A DNA stretch of 64,000 nt from Salinispora fenicalii (GTDB lineage: Bacteria > Actinomycetota > Actinomycetes > Mycobacteriales > Micromonosporaceae), in assembly GCF_000514815.1 (NCBI RefSeq), contig NZ_KI911474.1:71584-135583 (forward strand), given 5' to 3'. The notes below the pieces were generated by a model. That model saw only the letters and a program-made list of their open reading frames with translations, made no database searches and was not told the DNA's origin. Below, in pieces: positions 23,903 to 32,362 of the stretch (positions are counted from its first letter, which is position 1; the number at the start of each line of letters is the position of its first letter). Made by a program: the position numbers and the translations under genes.

Positions 23903-24306
23903 CGTTCCACCGTCCCGTGTGCGCTCTCGCTGATCGCGAAGTCGACGCCGGGCACGACGGAGAGCGAACGGCCGCGGACGGTGCAGGTCACGTCGGCCGC
24001 GTCGGTCTGGCAGCTCGGCCCCGGGGAGTCCCAGTCGACCAGCCAGCCGCCGGCCGCGGCGAGGAAGCGTCGCGCCCGGTCCGCGCCCGCGTCCGGCGGG
24101 GCGTTGAGCACCCGCTGCGCGTTGACCCCGCTCTGCGCCGCGTGCATCGCCGTGGAGCGGGCGATGAAGACGGCGGCCACCTGGATCGCCCCGAAGAGCA
24201 GCACGAAGATCACCGGCATCACCACCGCCAACTCCACCGGGTTGGCGCCCCGGTCTGTGCCGCCGAGCCGTCGGCGCAGGGCGAGGCGGGCCCGTCGCAC
24301 GCGCAT
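23887..24306 (-). CDS. TadE-like pseudopilin 1
   Basis: 139 residues. DRGANPVELAVVMPVIFVLL is a prepilin-type signal with Glu at +5, then one hydrophobic helix. The rest, with two Cys (SCQTDAADVTC), is extracellular. It lies 4 bp after the small pilin gene in the operon. Confidence 0.82.
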   Translation of the reverse strand: MRVRRARLALRRRLGGTDRGANPVELAVVMPVIFVLLFGAIQVAAVFIARSTAMHAAQSGVNAQRVLNAPPDAGADRARRFLAAAGGWLVDWDSPGPSCQTDAADVTCTVRGRSLSVVPGVDFAISESAHGTVERWTEP

Positions 24307-24310
24307 CGGA

Positions 24311-24505
24311 TCAGGGGGCAGTCGGAATGGCGTTCATCCAGCCCTCCGCCCGGGTGGCAACGAGCGCCGTGACGGTAATCGCGGCGGCCACCAGACCGAA
24401 GATGATCACGGCGGTGGGGACGGGGCTGTCCCCCCGCTCGCGGTCGGAGCGCAGCTCGGCCAGGCGCGCGGCCAGCGCGACCTGTAGGTAGGTGAACAGG
24501 GGCAT
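24311..24505 (-). CDS. Flp pilin-like small membrane protein
   Basis: 64 residues from the ATG at 24505, which has an AAGGAG ribosome site. The order is a short cytoplasmic leader, RERGDSPVPTAVIIFGLVAA, one hydrophobic helix, and a short tail. Gene position and architecture fit the Flp major pilin, but the class motif Glu+5/Tyr+6 is absent (Pro and Thr there). It may be an unusual pilin or an assembly factor. Confidence 0.7.
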   Translation of the reverse strand: MPLFTYLQVALAARLAELRSDRERGDSPVPTAVIIFGLVAAAITVTALVATRAEGWMNAIPTAP

Positions 24506-24530
24506 GGCGGGCTCCTTTGTCGGACGGTTA

Positions 24531-25400
24531 TCAGAGACGGGCGAGGAACGGGTAGGTGGCGAAACCAAGCAGGACGAAGACGAGCAGGGCGCCCGGGATA
24601 TCCAGTCGGCCGGTTATCCCCTCCGCCCGCGCCAGGTTGTCGGTGCGGATCTGGTCGCGCAGCGAGTCGGCCCGGCTGCGCAGGGTCTCGTGCACCTGCG
24701 CGCCCTCGCTGCCCGAGGAGCGCATGATCGCGCCCACGTCGCCGAGCTCGGGAATACCGATCTGGTCGGCGAGCTCCCGCAGCTCGTCCCAGGGCGAGTG
24801 CATCTGGAGCTGGGCGAGGCGCAGCGACTCCCGGATCCGGTCGAAGACCCAGCCGTCGCAGACCTCCGCCGCCCGCTCCAGCGACTGCACCGGCCCGTGC
24901 GCGGCGGAGAGCTGCAACGCCACCAGATCCAGGTAGGTGCAGACGGCGGCACGGAACTCGCTGCGGGCCGCCTCCGCCTTGGTCAGCACCGCGCGGTGCG
25001 CGACCCACGCGCAGATCAGCGCCAGGCCGATGCTGCCCAGCACCGGTACGGCCACCGGCAGCCCGACCCCCATGGCGGCGAAGGTGACGCTGAGCAGGGT
25101 CGGCGAGGCGAGTCCGATCAACGCGGAGAGCAGTAGCGACAGGGCGTACTGCTCGGGGGTACGGCCGAGCAGGGCGAGCTCTTGGTGCGGGGGACGCAGC
25201 AACCGGGCGGTCCCGGTCAGCCATTCCAGCCGGTAGCCGGCGGGCCCGGCTGGGTGGGAGGCCCCCGGCGGCTGGTGCAGCCGCCGTAGCGCGGGACCGA
25301 GCGCCGGGGCCGCCGGAAGGAGTTCCTGGACCACCAGGAAAACCCCGAGCCCGGCCATCGCCCCGGCGGTGACCGCGACGGTCAACAGCCAGTTCGTCAC
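24531..25400 (-). CDS. tadC: TadC, pilus platform membrane protein
   Basis: 289 residues from GTG 25400 (GTGA overlap with tadB). T2SF domain: LDLVALQLSAAHGPVQSLER and a C-terminal half with ADQIGIPELGDVGAIMRSS. Hydrophobic segments lie near 3-25, 95-140 and at the C-terminus. It forms the inner-membrane platform with TadB. Confidence 0.88.
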   Translation of the reverse strand: MTNWLLTVAVTAGAMAGLGVFLVVQELLPAAPALGPALRRLHQPPGASHPAGPAGYRLEWLTGTARLLRPPHQELALLGRTPEQYALSLLLSALIGLASPTLLSVTFAAMGVGLPVAVPVLGSIGLALICAWVAHRAVLTKAEAARSEFRAAVCTYLDLVALQLSAAHGPVQSLERAAEVCDGWVFDRIRESLRLAQLQMHSPWDELRELADQIGIPELGDVGAIMRSSGSEGAQVHETLRSRADSLRDQIRTDNLARAEGITGRLDIPGALLVFVLLGFATYPFLARL

Positions 25401-26299
25401 GTCAGCACCTCCTGCGGCTCGGGCGGCGACAGGAAGCGGGCCGGCCGCTGCGGCTGACTCATCGCGCGAACCCAGGCCAGCAGGACGATGAAGGACGTCC
25501 CGAGTACCGCCATCACGAGCTGCCCGGTCGGGGTGCCGTACGGACGGATGTAGTCGGTGTTCAGCAGCCCGTACGCGAGCACCGCCAGGGTCATGCCGGT
25601 GAGGAAGCGGACCGCGAACCGGGGCTGGGTACGTTTGGCCTCGATCTCCCGCCGGGTGGCGACCTCGGCGCTGGCGGCTGCGGCGATCGAGCCGAGTACG
25701 TCGCCGAGGCGCTCCCCCCGATCGGTCAGGTGCAGAATCAGCGCCGCCACCACCTGGTCGCAGACCGGGTCGGCGATCTCGTCGGCGAAGGCCAGCAGGG
25801 CGGGCCGGGCCAGCCAGCCGGCCTGGAGGCGGGCGGCGAGCAGCCGTACCTCCTCCTGGATCTCCTCCGGTGCGGTGGCGACGGTGCCGGTGATCGCGGC
25901 CTGCAGGCCCTGCCCGGTGGCCGAGATGTCCTTGAGCCGTCGGGTCCACTCACCGACCGCCTCGATCCGGGCGATGGCCCGTTGCTCGGCCCGGCCCACC
26001 GAGAAGAGCCAGGGTGTGCCGGGAACCGCGACGGCGACCAGCAGGCCGACCACCGGGAGCCCGGTCAGCAGGAAGCCCAGCGCGCCGGCGAGCACCGCGC
26101 CGACCAGTAGCAGCTGGTGGAAGCGGCGCTCCCGCGCCGTGGCGCCGAAGCCAAGCCGGCTGATCCCGCGCCGGGCTCCCGGGCCCGGCCCGGGTGGGCG
26201 GCGGGTGCCGACGATCGCGACGACGGCCAGCAGCAGCCCGGCCACGCAGGCGGCACCGGAGAGCACCGCGATGAGTTCGATGTCGACCGCGGCGTTCAT
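25397..26299 (-). CDS. tadB: TadB, pilus platform membrane protein
   Basis: 300 residues from the ATG at 26299 (ATGA overlap with tadA). Two N-terminal helices, a T2SF cytoplasmic domain (EWTRRLKDISATGQGLQAAI, DPVCDQVVAALILHLTDRGE), then two C-terminal helices. Partner of TadC and the TadA ATPase. Confidence 0.9.
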   Translation of the reverse strand: MNAAVDIELIAVLSGAACVAGLLLAVVAIVGTRRPPGPGPGARRGISRLGFGATARERRFHQLLLVGAVLAGALGFLLTGLPVVGLLVAVAVPGTPWLFSVGRAEQRAIARIEAVGEWTRRLKDISATGQGLQAAITGTVATAPEEIQEEVRLLAARLQAGWLARPALLAFADEIADPVCDQVVAALILHLTDRGERLGDVLGSIAAAASAEVATRREIEAKRTQPRFAVRFLTGMTLAVLAYGLLNTDYIRPYGTPTGQLVMAVLGTSFIVLLAWVRAMSQPQRPARFLSPPEPQEVLT

Positions 26300-27810
26300 C
26301 GTTGGGCCAGCCGAGTCTGCCGAGGGCGCCGCCACGCGCCGCTGCCCGCCTCAATCCACCGGCTCAGCAGCCGGGTGTCGTAGCCGACCCGCAGGAGCTG
26401 CGCGCGGATCCGTTCCGGTAGGTGCCGGGGCACCGCCCGCCCGTCCGGCCCGGGCCCGAAGACCGTGGTGGTGGTGATCCGGTCGCTGTCACCGACACCG
26501 ATCACCTCCTCGATGTGGGAGACGAAGCGGTGCTTTCGACCGCCGATCGCGGTCTCGTCCTCGATGGTGACGTAGACGATCAGGTCGAGGGCGTTGCCAG
26601 CCATCCGGCGGGCCTGGTCCACGCTCATCTCCCGGCCGTGCGCCAGGGCCAGCTCGATGATCCGGTCGCTGACGCCGGCCGAGGTGCGGGCGTGGATCGT
26701 GCACATCGAGCCGCGGCTGGTGGTCATCGCCTGGAGCATCGGCACGATCTCCCGGGAGCGGACCTCGCCGACGATGATCCGCAGGACGCCCATCCGCAGC
26801 GACACCGGGATGAGATCGGCGATGCTGACCTCACCGGCCGGGCGGCCGTCCGGCCCACGTTCGCCATGCCCCTCACGGGCTTCGAAGCTCATCACCGCCC
26901 GGTGCCGGTCGCCGCGGCGGGCCGGTAGCAGCTCCCGGCTCTCCTCCAGCAACACGTACGGCTCATCGGCCGGGATCTCGTTCATCAGGGCCCGGATGAC
27001 GGTCGTCTTACCCGCCCCGGCCAGGCCGGCGACCATGATGTTCAGGCCGGCGCGCAGGGCGGCACGGAGGAAGTCGCGCAGCAGCGGGTCCAGCATCTCG
27101 TCCAAGTCGGTCCGGCCGCCGGCGAGGTCGTCCAGCCCCACATCGAGCGTGTTGTGTTTACGGATCACCGCATAGGGGCGGTGGCTGACCAGGAACACCG
27201 CGGCGAGCCGGCTACCGTCGGGCAGCTGCAGGTCGAGGGTGGGCTTGGAGGTGGAGAGCGAGCGTTCGGTGGCGCCCGCCCGCCGGGCCGCCGCCTGCAG
27301 GATCTCCACCAACTCCGCATCGCTGTCGGCGATCGGCTCGATCCAATCGACCCCGCCGCCGCGCCGGGTGACACGCACCTGGTCGCAGCCGAGGATGTGC
27401 ACCTCTTCGATGCTCTCGTCCACCAGCAGGGTCTGGAGTCGGCCGAGCCCGGCCAGCTCGGCGGTCACCTGGTCGAGCAGGAGCCGTTCCTCGTCGGCGG
27501 TGAGCGGGGTGCCGGCCCGACGGACCGCGTCGGCGTACGCGGAGACGACCGTGACCGCCAGCCGGGCGCGCTCGGTGTCTTCGGCGTCGGGGTCGAACTC
27601 CCGGCCACGCTGCCAGTGGGTGAGCCGTTCGCTGAGCTCTCGGCGCAGCTCGCGGACGACCTGGAAGTCAACCCGGGGGCGGGGCGGTGGCTCCGGCCGG
27701 GCAGCGGCGGGCTCCGGCTGCCAGCCGTTCGGCGGGGCCAGCGGGGGCGCGGTTGAGGTGGCGGTCGGGGGGTGCCGCCGGGGGTCGGCGGAGACGGGTT
27801 CAAATCGCAT
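26296..27810 (-). CDS. tadA: TadA/CpaF secretion ATPase
   Basis: 504 residues. The N-terminal region is Pro-rich and disordered (~1-48), then the CpaF N-domain. Walker A is AGLAGAGKTT (261-270), followed by an Asp box around LLEESRELLPARRGDRHR, Walker B RIIVGEVRSREIV, and the His box TTSRGSMCTIHA. It powers pilus assembly at the inner membrane. It overlaps tadZ by 11 bp and tadB by 4 bp. Confidence 0.93.
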   Translation of the reverse strand: MRFEPVSADPRRHPPTATSTAPPLAPPNGWQPEPAAARPEPPPRPRVDFQVVRELRRELSERLTHWQRGREFDPDAEDTERARLAVTVVSAYADAVRRAGTPLTADEERLLLDQVTAELAGLGRLQTLLVDESIEEVHILGCDQVRVTRRGGGVDWIEPIADSDAELVEILQAAARRAGATERSLSTSKPTLDLQLPDGSRLAAVFLVSHRPYAVIRKHNTLDVGLDDLAGGRTDLDEMLDPLLRDFLRAALRAGLNIMVAGLAGAGKTTVIRALMNEIPADEPYVLLEESRELLPARRGDRHRAVMSFEAREGHGERGPDGRPAGEVSIADLIPVSLRMGVLRIIVGEVRSREIVPMLQAMTTSRGSMCTIHARTSAGVSDRIIELALAHGREMSVDQARRMAGNALDLIVYVTIEDETAIGGRKHRFVSHIEEVIGVGDSDRITTTTVFGPGPDGRAVPRHLPERIRAQLLRVGYDTRLLSRWIEAGSGAWRRPRQTRLAQR

Positions 27811-28627
27811 TCGACGCCCCCTGCGTCACCGCACCGGCGCCTTCGTGGCCCGCCACCGGCCAAGCCAGGCGGGCCCGCCGCCGGTCCAGCAGCGTCCCGA
27901 TCGGCACCTCCAGCTCGCTGGCGGCGCGCAGCAGCGGCCGGCCGACCCGCACGGTCCCACCGAGGGTCAACACCTCGGCGGTACGCGGGTCGTGTGGCAG
28001 CCGCGCGATGACCGGTAGCTGCAACGCCTTGCTGATCTCGCCGCGCCCGTGCCCGTCGCCGACCAGCAGCAGCCGCAGCGTGCCCGGGGCGACCCGGTGC
28101 TCGGTGAAGTCCCGCTGGATCGCCCGGACCAGCGCGCGGGTGGCCGAGACCTCCGGCAGCCGTGCCCCGGTGACCACCAGCACCACCGAGGCGGCGCGCA
28201 GCAGCGGCCAGGGCGGACCGGGTACGTGCAGGCGGCCACAGTCGACGAGGACGTCGTACGGCGGGTCGCCGTGCTCGAGTTCGGTGAAGAAGTCGGCGAA
28301 CCGCTGCCACAGCGGGATGACGCTGCCGGCCTGGGCGGGGTCGACCACGCCGGGCAGCAGCAGCCGCTCCCGTTTCGGCGCGTCCAGGTCGACCAGCTGC
28401 GACCAGAACGTCGCCTCCAGGTTGCCGTCCCGCAGCTCCCCGACGGCCAGCTCGCCGATGCCCCGGGGCCCGTCGAGCGTGCCACCGAGGTAGCCGGCGA
28501 GCAGGGATCCACCCGCCGGGTCGCACTCGGCGAGCACCAGCCGCCGGTGCCAGGTCAGGGCGCAGGCCAGCGCCGAGGTGGTGACCCCCGGCGAGCCCTT
28601 CGCGGCGACCAGCGCGATGATCGCCAT
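27800..28627 (-). CDS. TadZ/CpaE-like ParA-type ATPase
   Basis: 275 residues. A deviant Walker A AAKGSPGVTTSALACAL (8-24) and an Asp after PPYDVLVDCGRL fit MinD/ParA ATPases that place Tad pili at the pole. There is no receiver domain in front, as usual in actinobacteria. It sits between cpaB and tadA in the operon. Confidence 0.82.
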   Translation of the reverse strand: MAIIALVAAKGSPGVTTSALACALTWHRRLVLAECDPAGGSLLAGYLGGTLDGPRGIGELAVGELRDGNLEATFWSQLVDLDAPKRERLLLPGVVDPAQAGSVIPLWQRFADFFTELEHGDPPYDVLVDCGRLHVPGPPWPLLRAASVVLVVTGARLPEVSATRALVRAIQRDFTEHRVAPGTLRLLLVGDGHGRGEISKALQLPVIARLPHDPRTAEVLTLGGTVRVGRPLLRAASELEVPIGTLLDRRRARLAWPVAGHEGAGAVTQGASNAI

Positions 28628-28629
28628 GC

Positions 28630-29289
28630 TCAGGCCGCCTCGGTGAGCACGATGGCGATCCGGTCCTGGGCCACCAGCGCCGCCACCGCCGGCACGTCCC
28701 GTACGGCGAGCGCCAGGTAGACCACCATCTCGTCGTCGTTTCCGACGAGGTTGGCGTCGATCACGGTGGCCTCGAATCGGGTCGCCGTGGTGACCGACCG
28801 GTCGTCGTTGCCGGCCGGCGTGCTGACCAGCGACACCTTGTCACCGGGGTGCAGTTGGCGGGCCGGCGCCTGGGCCAGGTCCAGGCCCACCGAGAGTTGC
28901 TGCTGGCCGGCGGCGAGCAACGGTTTGTCGGTGAGCTGTTCCATGGTGAGCAGCGTTCCGGGGACGAGCGACACCTTCGCCCGCTTCCCGACCACCTCGT
29001 CCTGCTGCCCGGCCGGCACCGGGGAGAGCCCCGCCCCACCGGCGACCTGCACGGTCATCAGGTCGTCGGCGCTGACCACGCGGCCGACCTCGACCGGTCG
29101 GGCCACCGCCAGGTAGCTGCCGGTGGCGCGGACCGCGTTGACGGCGAAGGCCGAGCCGAGTCCGCCGAGGGCGATCAGGAGGACCGCGAGGCCGAGCAGG
29201 CCGGGGCGCATCCGGCGCTGCCGGAGCACCTTGGGCGGGGTGATCGGGGCGTCGGCTGTCGCCGCTGCGTTGCTGGTCGCGAGGCTCAC
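28630..29289 (-). CDS. CpaB/RcpC-like SAF-domain protein
   Basis: 219 residues from GTG 29289. One N-terminal membrane helix (~29-50), then a SAF domain (VARPVEVGRVVSADDL, KVSLVPGTLLTMEQL). It probably crosses the membrane and binds the wall or the pilus channel. The start overlaps the preceding stop (GTGA), and the next gene starts 2 bp downstream. Confidence 0.82.
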   Translation of the reverse strand: MSLATSNAAATADAPITPPKVLRQRRMRPGLLGLAVLLIALGGLGSAFAVNAVRATGSYLAVARPVEVGRVVSADDLMTVQVAGGAGLSPVPAGQQDEVVGKRAKVSLVPGTLLTMEQLTDKPLLAAGQQQLSVGLDLAQAPARQLHPGDKVSLVSTPAGNDDRSVTTATRFEATVIDANLVGNDDEMVVYLALAVRDVPAVAALVAQDRIAIVLTEAA

Positions 29290-30362
29290 TGGGTAACCAC
29301 CTGAAGCTCATCGATCTCGATCGTCACGGCGCCGCTGGTCCGGGTGACCTCGAAGCTGCCGCTCTCGCCGCCGCCGCTCCAGCTCACCGTCCAGTGCGTG
29401 GTCGCCTGGATCTCGTACGTGCCGGGCTCCGGGTAGCCGCTGTGGTAGCCGCAGTCCGGGGAGCGTTTACCGGCCAGTGGACTATCCGACTCGTACGCCG
29501 TTCCGGGGCCGGAGCAGGTCACCTTGGTGCCGTTGTCCATGTCCCAGCTCACCCGGGTGACTTCCGCCGCGATCTGAACGGTCAACCCCCGGTCGCTGGC
29601 GGAGGCCTGCTGCGGGCCGAAGTAGTGGCGGGGCTGGCCGGGCTGGGCCGTGCTGGCCCACATCCACACCGGCAGGCCGACCAGCCCGGAGCCGATGCGC
29701 CGGCGGGGTGCGACGGCCGCCCGCGGCGGGAGCAGGTCGATCGAGGCGAGGGCGGCCCGGGCCAGTTCCGCCGGGTCGGGCGGGGTGCCGAATCCGGGCG
29801 GCGGGGCGTCCAGCAGCTCCGTTCGCTGCCAGCCGATATCACCATTCCTGCAGGTGACCAGATACCAGTCGAAGCCGTCTGGGGTGCCCTCGGGCTGGGG
29901 CTCGACCAGCTTGTAGTAGCAGCCGTCACCGCTGTGGAACCAGCCGAGCACCTCGTCGTAGCAGGGGACGACCTCGCCGTCCCGCTGGCACGTCGCACCG
30001 CCGCCGTCACCGCCGCCCCCGCCGTCACCGGGGCCACCACCTCCCGGACCACCGCCGTCACCGGGCTCGTCGTCCCAGACCTCGCAGGTGGTCTGCGAAG
30101 GCGGGCAGATCACATCTGGCGGAGCGGCGGCCGACACGGCGGCAACGGACGGCACGGCGGCAGCGGCGGCCGGCGCGGCGACAACGGGCAGCGCAGCGGC
30201 GGCAACGGCCGGCACGGCGGCGGCCGGCACGGCGAGAACGGGTGGCGCGGCGGCGGCCGGTGCGGCGGCAGCAGTCAGGCCGGTGGTGATCAGCGCTGCC
30301 AGCCCGCTGGTGATCAGCGCCGGCAGCGAGGTGCGGCGCGATCGGGCCGCCCGGGTCAGCAC
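29286..30362 (-). CDS. Secreted Ala/Gly-rich protein of the Tad operon
   Basis: 358 residues. An Arg-containing N-terminus and a long Ala/Val-rich signal or linker (~15-82) are followed by a Cys-containing segment (DVICPPSQTTCEVWDD), a Gly/Asp linker, and a C-terminal domain with PVWMWAS and PGTYEIQATTHWTVSWSGGG, which suggests an Ig/PKD-like fold. Homologues accompany Tad operons in actinomycetes; their function is unknown, possibly surface exposure or wall passage. It overlaps both neighbours by a few bases. Confidence 0.75.
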   Translation of the reverse strand: MLTRAARSRRTSLPALITSGLAALITTGLTAAAAPAAAAPPVLAVPAAAVPAVAAAALPVVAAPAAAAAVPSVAAVSAAAPPDVICPPSQTTCEVWDDEPGDGGGPGGGGPGDGGGGGDGGGATCQRDGEVVPCYDEVLGWFHSGDGCYYKLVEPQPEGTPDGFDWYLVTCRNGDIGWQRTELLDAPPPGFGTPPDPAELARAALASIDLLPPRAAVAPRRRIGSGLVGLPVWMWASTAQPGQPRHYFGPQQASASDRGLTVQIAAEVTRVSWDMDNGTKVTCSGPGTAYESDSPLAGKRSPDCGYHSGYPEPGTYEIQATTHWTVSWSGGGESGSFEVTRTSGAVTIEIDELQVVTQ

Positions 30363-30922
30363 GGCTGGTCCTCATGGGCGGCGCCGGTGTTGACCAGCCA
30401 GCGGCCGTCCGGATATCGGGACACGGTCACGGTGGCCAGATGCCGGGTGCTCTGGCTGCCGGGCACGACCCGCTCGTCTTCCGCGTAGACCAGCCGCCAG
30501 TCGGTCGCGTCGAGGCAGTCCTGGATCTCAACGATGGCCGGGACACTCGCGACGTCAACGGCGGTCACGACGGGGTCCGAACGGAGGATGCCGATGCGGA
30601 TGGCGCCGTGCTCTTTGGCGGTGCGGATAGTGAAGCGAACCTGGGTCAACAACGGGTCGGCCAGGTAGGTGGTGAGTTCCGGGTGGTGTGGGTCGCTGTC
30701 GCCACTCGCTTCCTGGGCCACAGCGAGATATCCGGAATAGGCGGCGAGCGCGGCTTTCCGAGCATTTCGCTCGGCTACTTCCCCCGATGCCGGGGAATGT
30801 TGATCAACGATGCCCATCGTCTCGACCGGCGCTTCCCGGTCGGCGCCGCAGCTGGTCACAGCACCCAACACCGCTCCCAACACCAGGCACGCCGACACGC
30901 CCCTGAACTGGCTTCCTCGCAC
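30356..30922 (-). CDS. Putative lipoprotein, first gene of the Tad operon
   Basis: 188 residues from GTG 30922, which has GAGGAGGG upstream. The signal peptide ends in a lipobox (LGAVLGAVTSC) near residue 25. The mature part holds an NTF2/SnoaL-like pattern (AAYSGYLAVAQEASGD, then YPDGRWLVNTGAA) but I cannot assign a function. An upstream in-frame ATG at 31027 is less likely because the signal sequence would be buried. Confidence 0.72.
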   Translation of the reverse strand: MRGSQFRGVSACLVLGAVLGAVTSCGADREAPVETMGIVDQHSPASGEVAERNARKAALAAYSGYLAVAQEASGDSDPHHPELTTYLADPLLTQVRFTIRTAKEHGAIRIGILRSDPVVTAVDVASVPAIVEIQDCLDATDWRLVYAEDERVVPGSQSTRHLATVTVSRYPDGRWLVNTGAAHEDQPC

Positions 30923-31280
30923 TGTCCCGACCCTCCTCGTCGACCTCCACCGGGCGGTCGCTACCCGGTGAATCCGGACATGCGGAAACGCGGCCGGATG
31001 CTGCCATCCGGACCCCATACAAGACATCCATATTTACTGTTACTGACTTGTAAGAAAGACGACTCCCACCCCGCCCACATTTTCTTGATCGAAGGATTGC
31101 AGGGGTTGCATTGCACTCAATGGGCGAGCATAGGCTGACGGCAGCCGATACAACAGGGGCAATTCAGGTGAACACGCTCAGTAATGAGAGGTGGTGGGGC
31201 GTGGAGCCCTCGGTTCAGGTCAGTCGAGACCGAAGAGCTGCCCAACAATTACTGTCCGTATTCATCCGATGGGGTTCGAC
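30923..31280. other. Divergent intergenic region of the Tad locus
   Basis: 358 bp with lower GC than the flanks (TATTTACTGTTACTGACTTG near 31029-31050; TTGCAT and CATAGG at 31106 and 31129 with a 17-bp spacer, a weak promoter for the peptidase). It should hold both Tad promoters. No gene is credible here. Confidence 0.45.
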
Positions 31281-32030
31281 ATGACGGTGACCGGCTCCCG
31301 CCGTACCGCACCTCGCTCACTGCTGGCCGCGCTCGCGGTCACCCCGGCGCTCCGGCTCGCCGCCGTACGGCACTCCGTACCGGTGGGGGTGACGACCCGG
31401 CTCGGCTGCGACGCCTGTGGCGCCCCGATCAGCCTGACCCAGGCGGGGCCGGCGATCGGGCCGCGCGCCCGGTGCGGTGGGTGCGGCGCGCGGGTCGGCC
31501 CCCCACCCGGCACGGTGGAGGTCGCCGCGCTCGCCGCCGCCCTGATGCTGCTGCTGGCCGGTGGGCCCGTCATCGAGCTGGTCGCGGCGGCCTGGTGGCT
31601 CGGCTGGGCGGTGCCGCTCGCCTTCGTTGACGCCGCGGTGCACCGACTGCCGGACCGACTCACCGGCCCCGCCACGCTCGGCACCTGGCTGCTGTTCGGA
31701 CTGGCCGCGACCCTCGACACCGGGTACGCCCCTTGGCTGCGCGCCACCGCCGCCGGGCTCGGCCTGGGCCTACTCTTCGCCACCAGCACCCTCCTACTCG
31801 GCCGGCGAGGCTTCGGGCTCGGCGACGCGAAGCTCGCGGTCGGAGTGGGTCTGCTCCTGGGCTGGCACGGCTGGCCGTTTCTGGTACTCGGGCTGCTGCT
31901 CGCCTTCACCCTGGCCGCCGTGACCGCCCTGGCGCTGCTCGCCACCGGGCGGGCCCGCTGGTCCAGCCACCTGCCCTTCGGCCCGTTCCTCCTGCTCGCC
32001 ACCCCGGCGACGCTGCTGCTCACCGGGTGA
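31281..32030 (+). CDS. Prepilin peptidase (TadV/CpaA-like)
   Basis: About 249 residues; start ATG 31281 or 31269. An N-terminal zinc-ribbon-like loop (CDACGAPI, ARCGGCGARVG) precedes six or so hydrophobic segments. The two catalytic Asp are in AFVDAAVHRLPDRLTGP and GLGDAKLAVGVGLLLGW. There is no methyltransferase domain. It cleaves prepilins of the adjacent, divergently transcribed Tad operon. Confidence 0.88.
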   Translation: MTVTGSRRTAPRSLLAALAVTPALRLAAVRHSVPVGVTTRLGCDACGAPISLTQAGPAIGPRARCGGCGARVGPPPGTVEVAALAAALMLLLAGGPVIELVAAAWWLGWAVPLAFVDAAVHRLPDRLTGPATLGTWLLFGLAATLDTGYAPWLRATAAGLGLGLLFATSTLLLGRRGFGLGDAKLAVGVGLLLGWHGWPFLVLGLLLAFTLAAVTALALLATGRARWSSHLPFGPFLLLATPATLLLTG

Positions 32031-32170
32031 CGGGAGAGTGCCGCCGGGCCACCTCAGCGAGCGGCACCAGGACGACGGAGCGCTCGTCCCCTGGAAACCG
32101 CCAGGTGGGGACGGGCGCAGGTCGGGTCGGCACCCCGGATCGGGATGACCTCGCTGGTGCCGGGGGTGGG

Positions 32171-32362
32171 TCAGTCGCGGACGGGTAGCTGGGCGACGAA
32201 CGCCCGCCACGCCCCCGGCCCGAACACCAGCGCCGGCCCGGTCGGGTCCTTGGAATCCCGCACCCCGACGACGCCGGGAAGGTTGTCGGCGACCTCGACA
32301 CACTCACCGCCGCTCGTGCCGCTGCGAGTGGACTTCTTCCAGCGAGCGTTACTGAGGTTCAT
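32171..32362 (-). CDS. DUF397 protein
   Basis: 63 residues: ARWKKSTRSGTSGGECVEVA, GVRDSKDPTGPALVFGPGAW. This is the whole DUF397 domain, usually partnered with an XRE-DUF5753 regulator as here (14-bp overlap). Some such pairs act as toxin-antitoxin-like or developmental regulators; function is otherwise unknown. Confidence 0.92.
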   Translation of the reverse strand: MNLSNARWKKSTRSGTSGGECVEVADNLPGVVGVRDSKDPTGPALVFGPGAWRAFVAQLPVRD

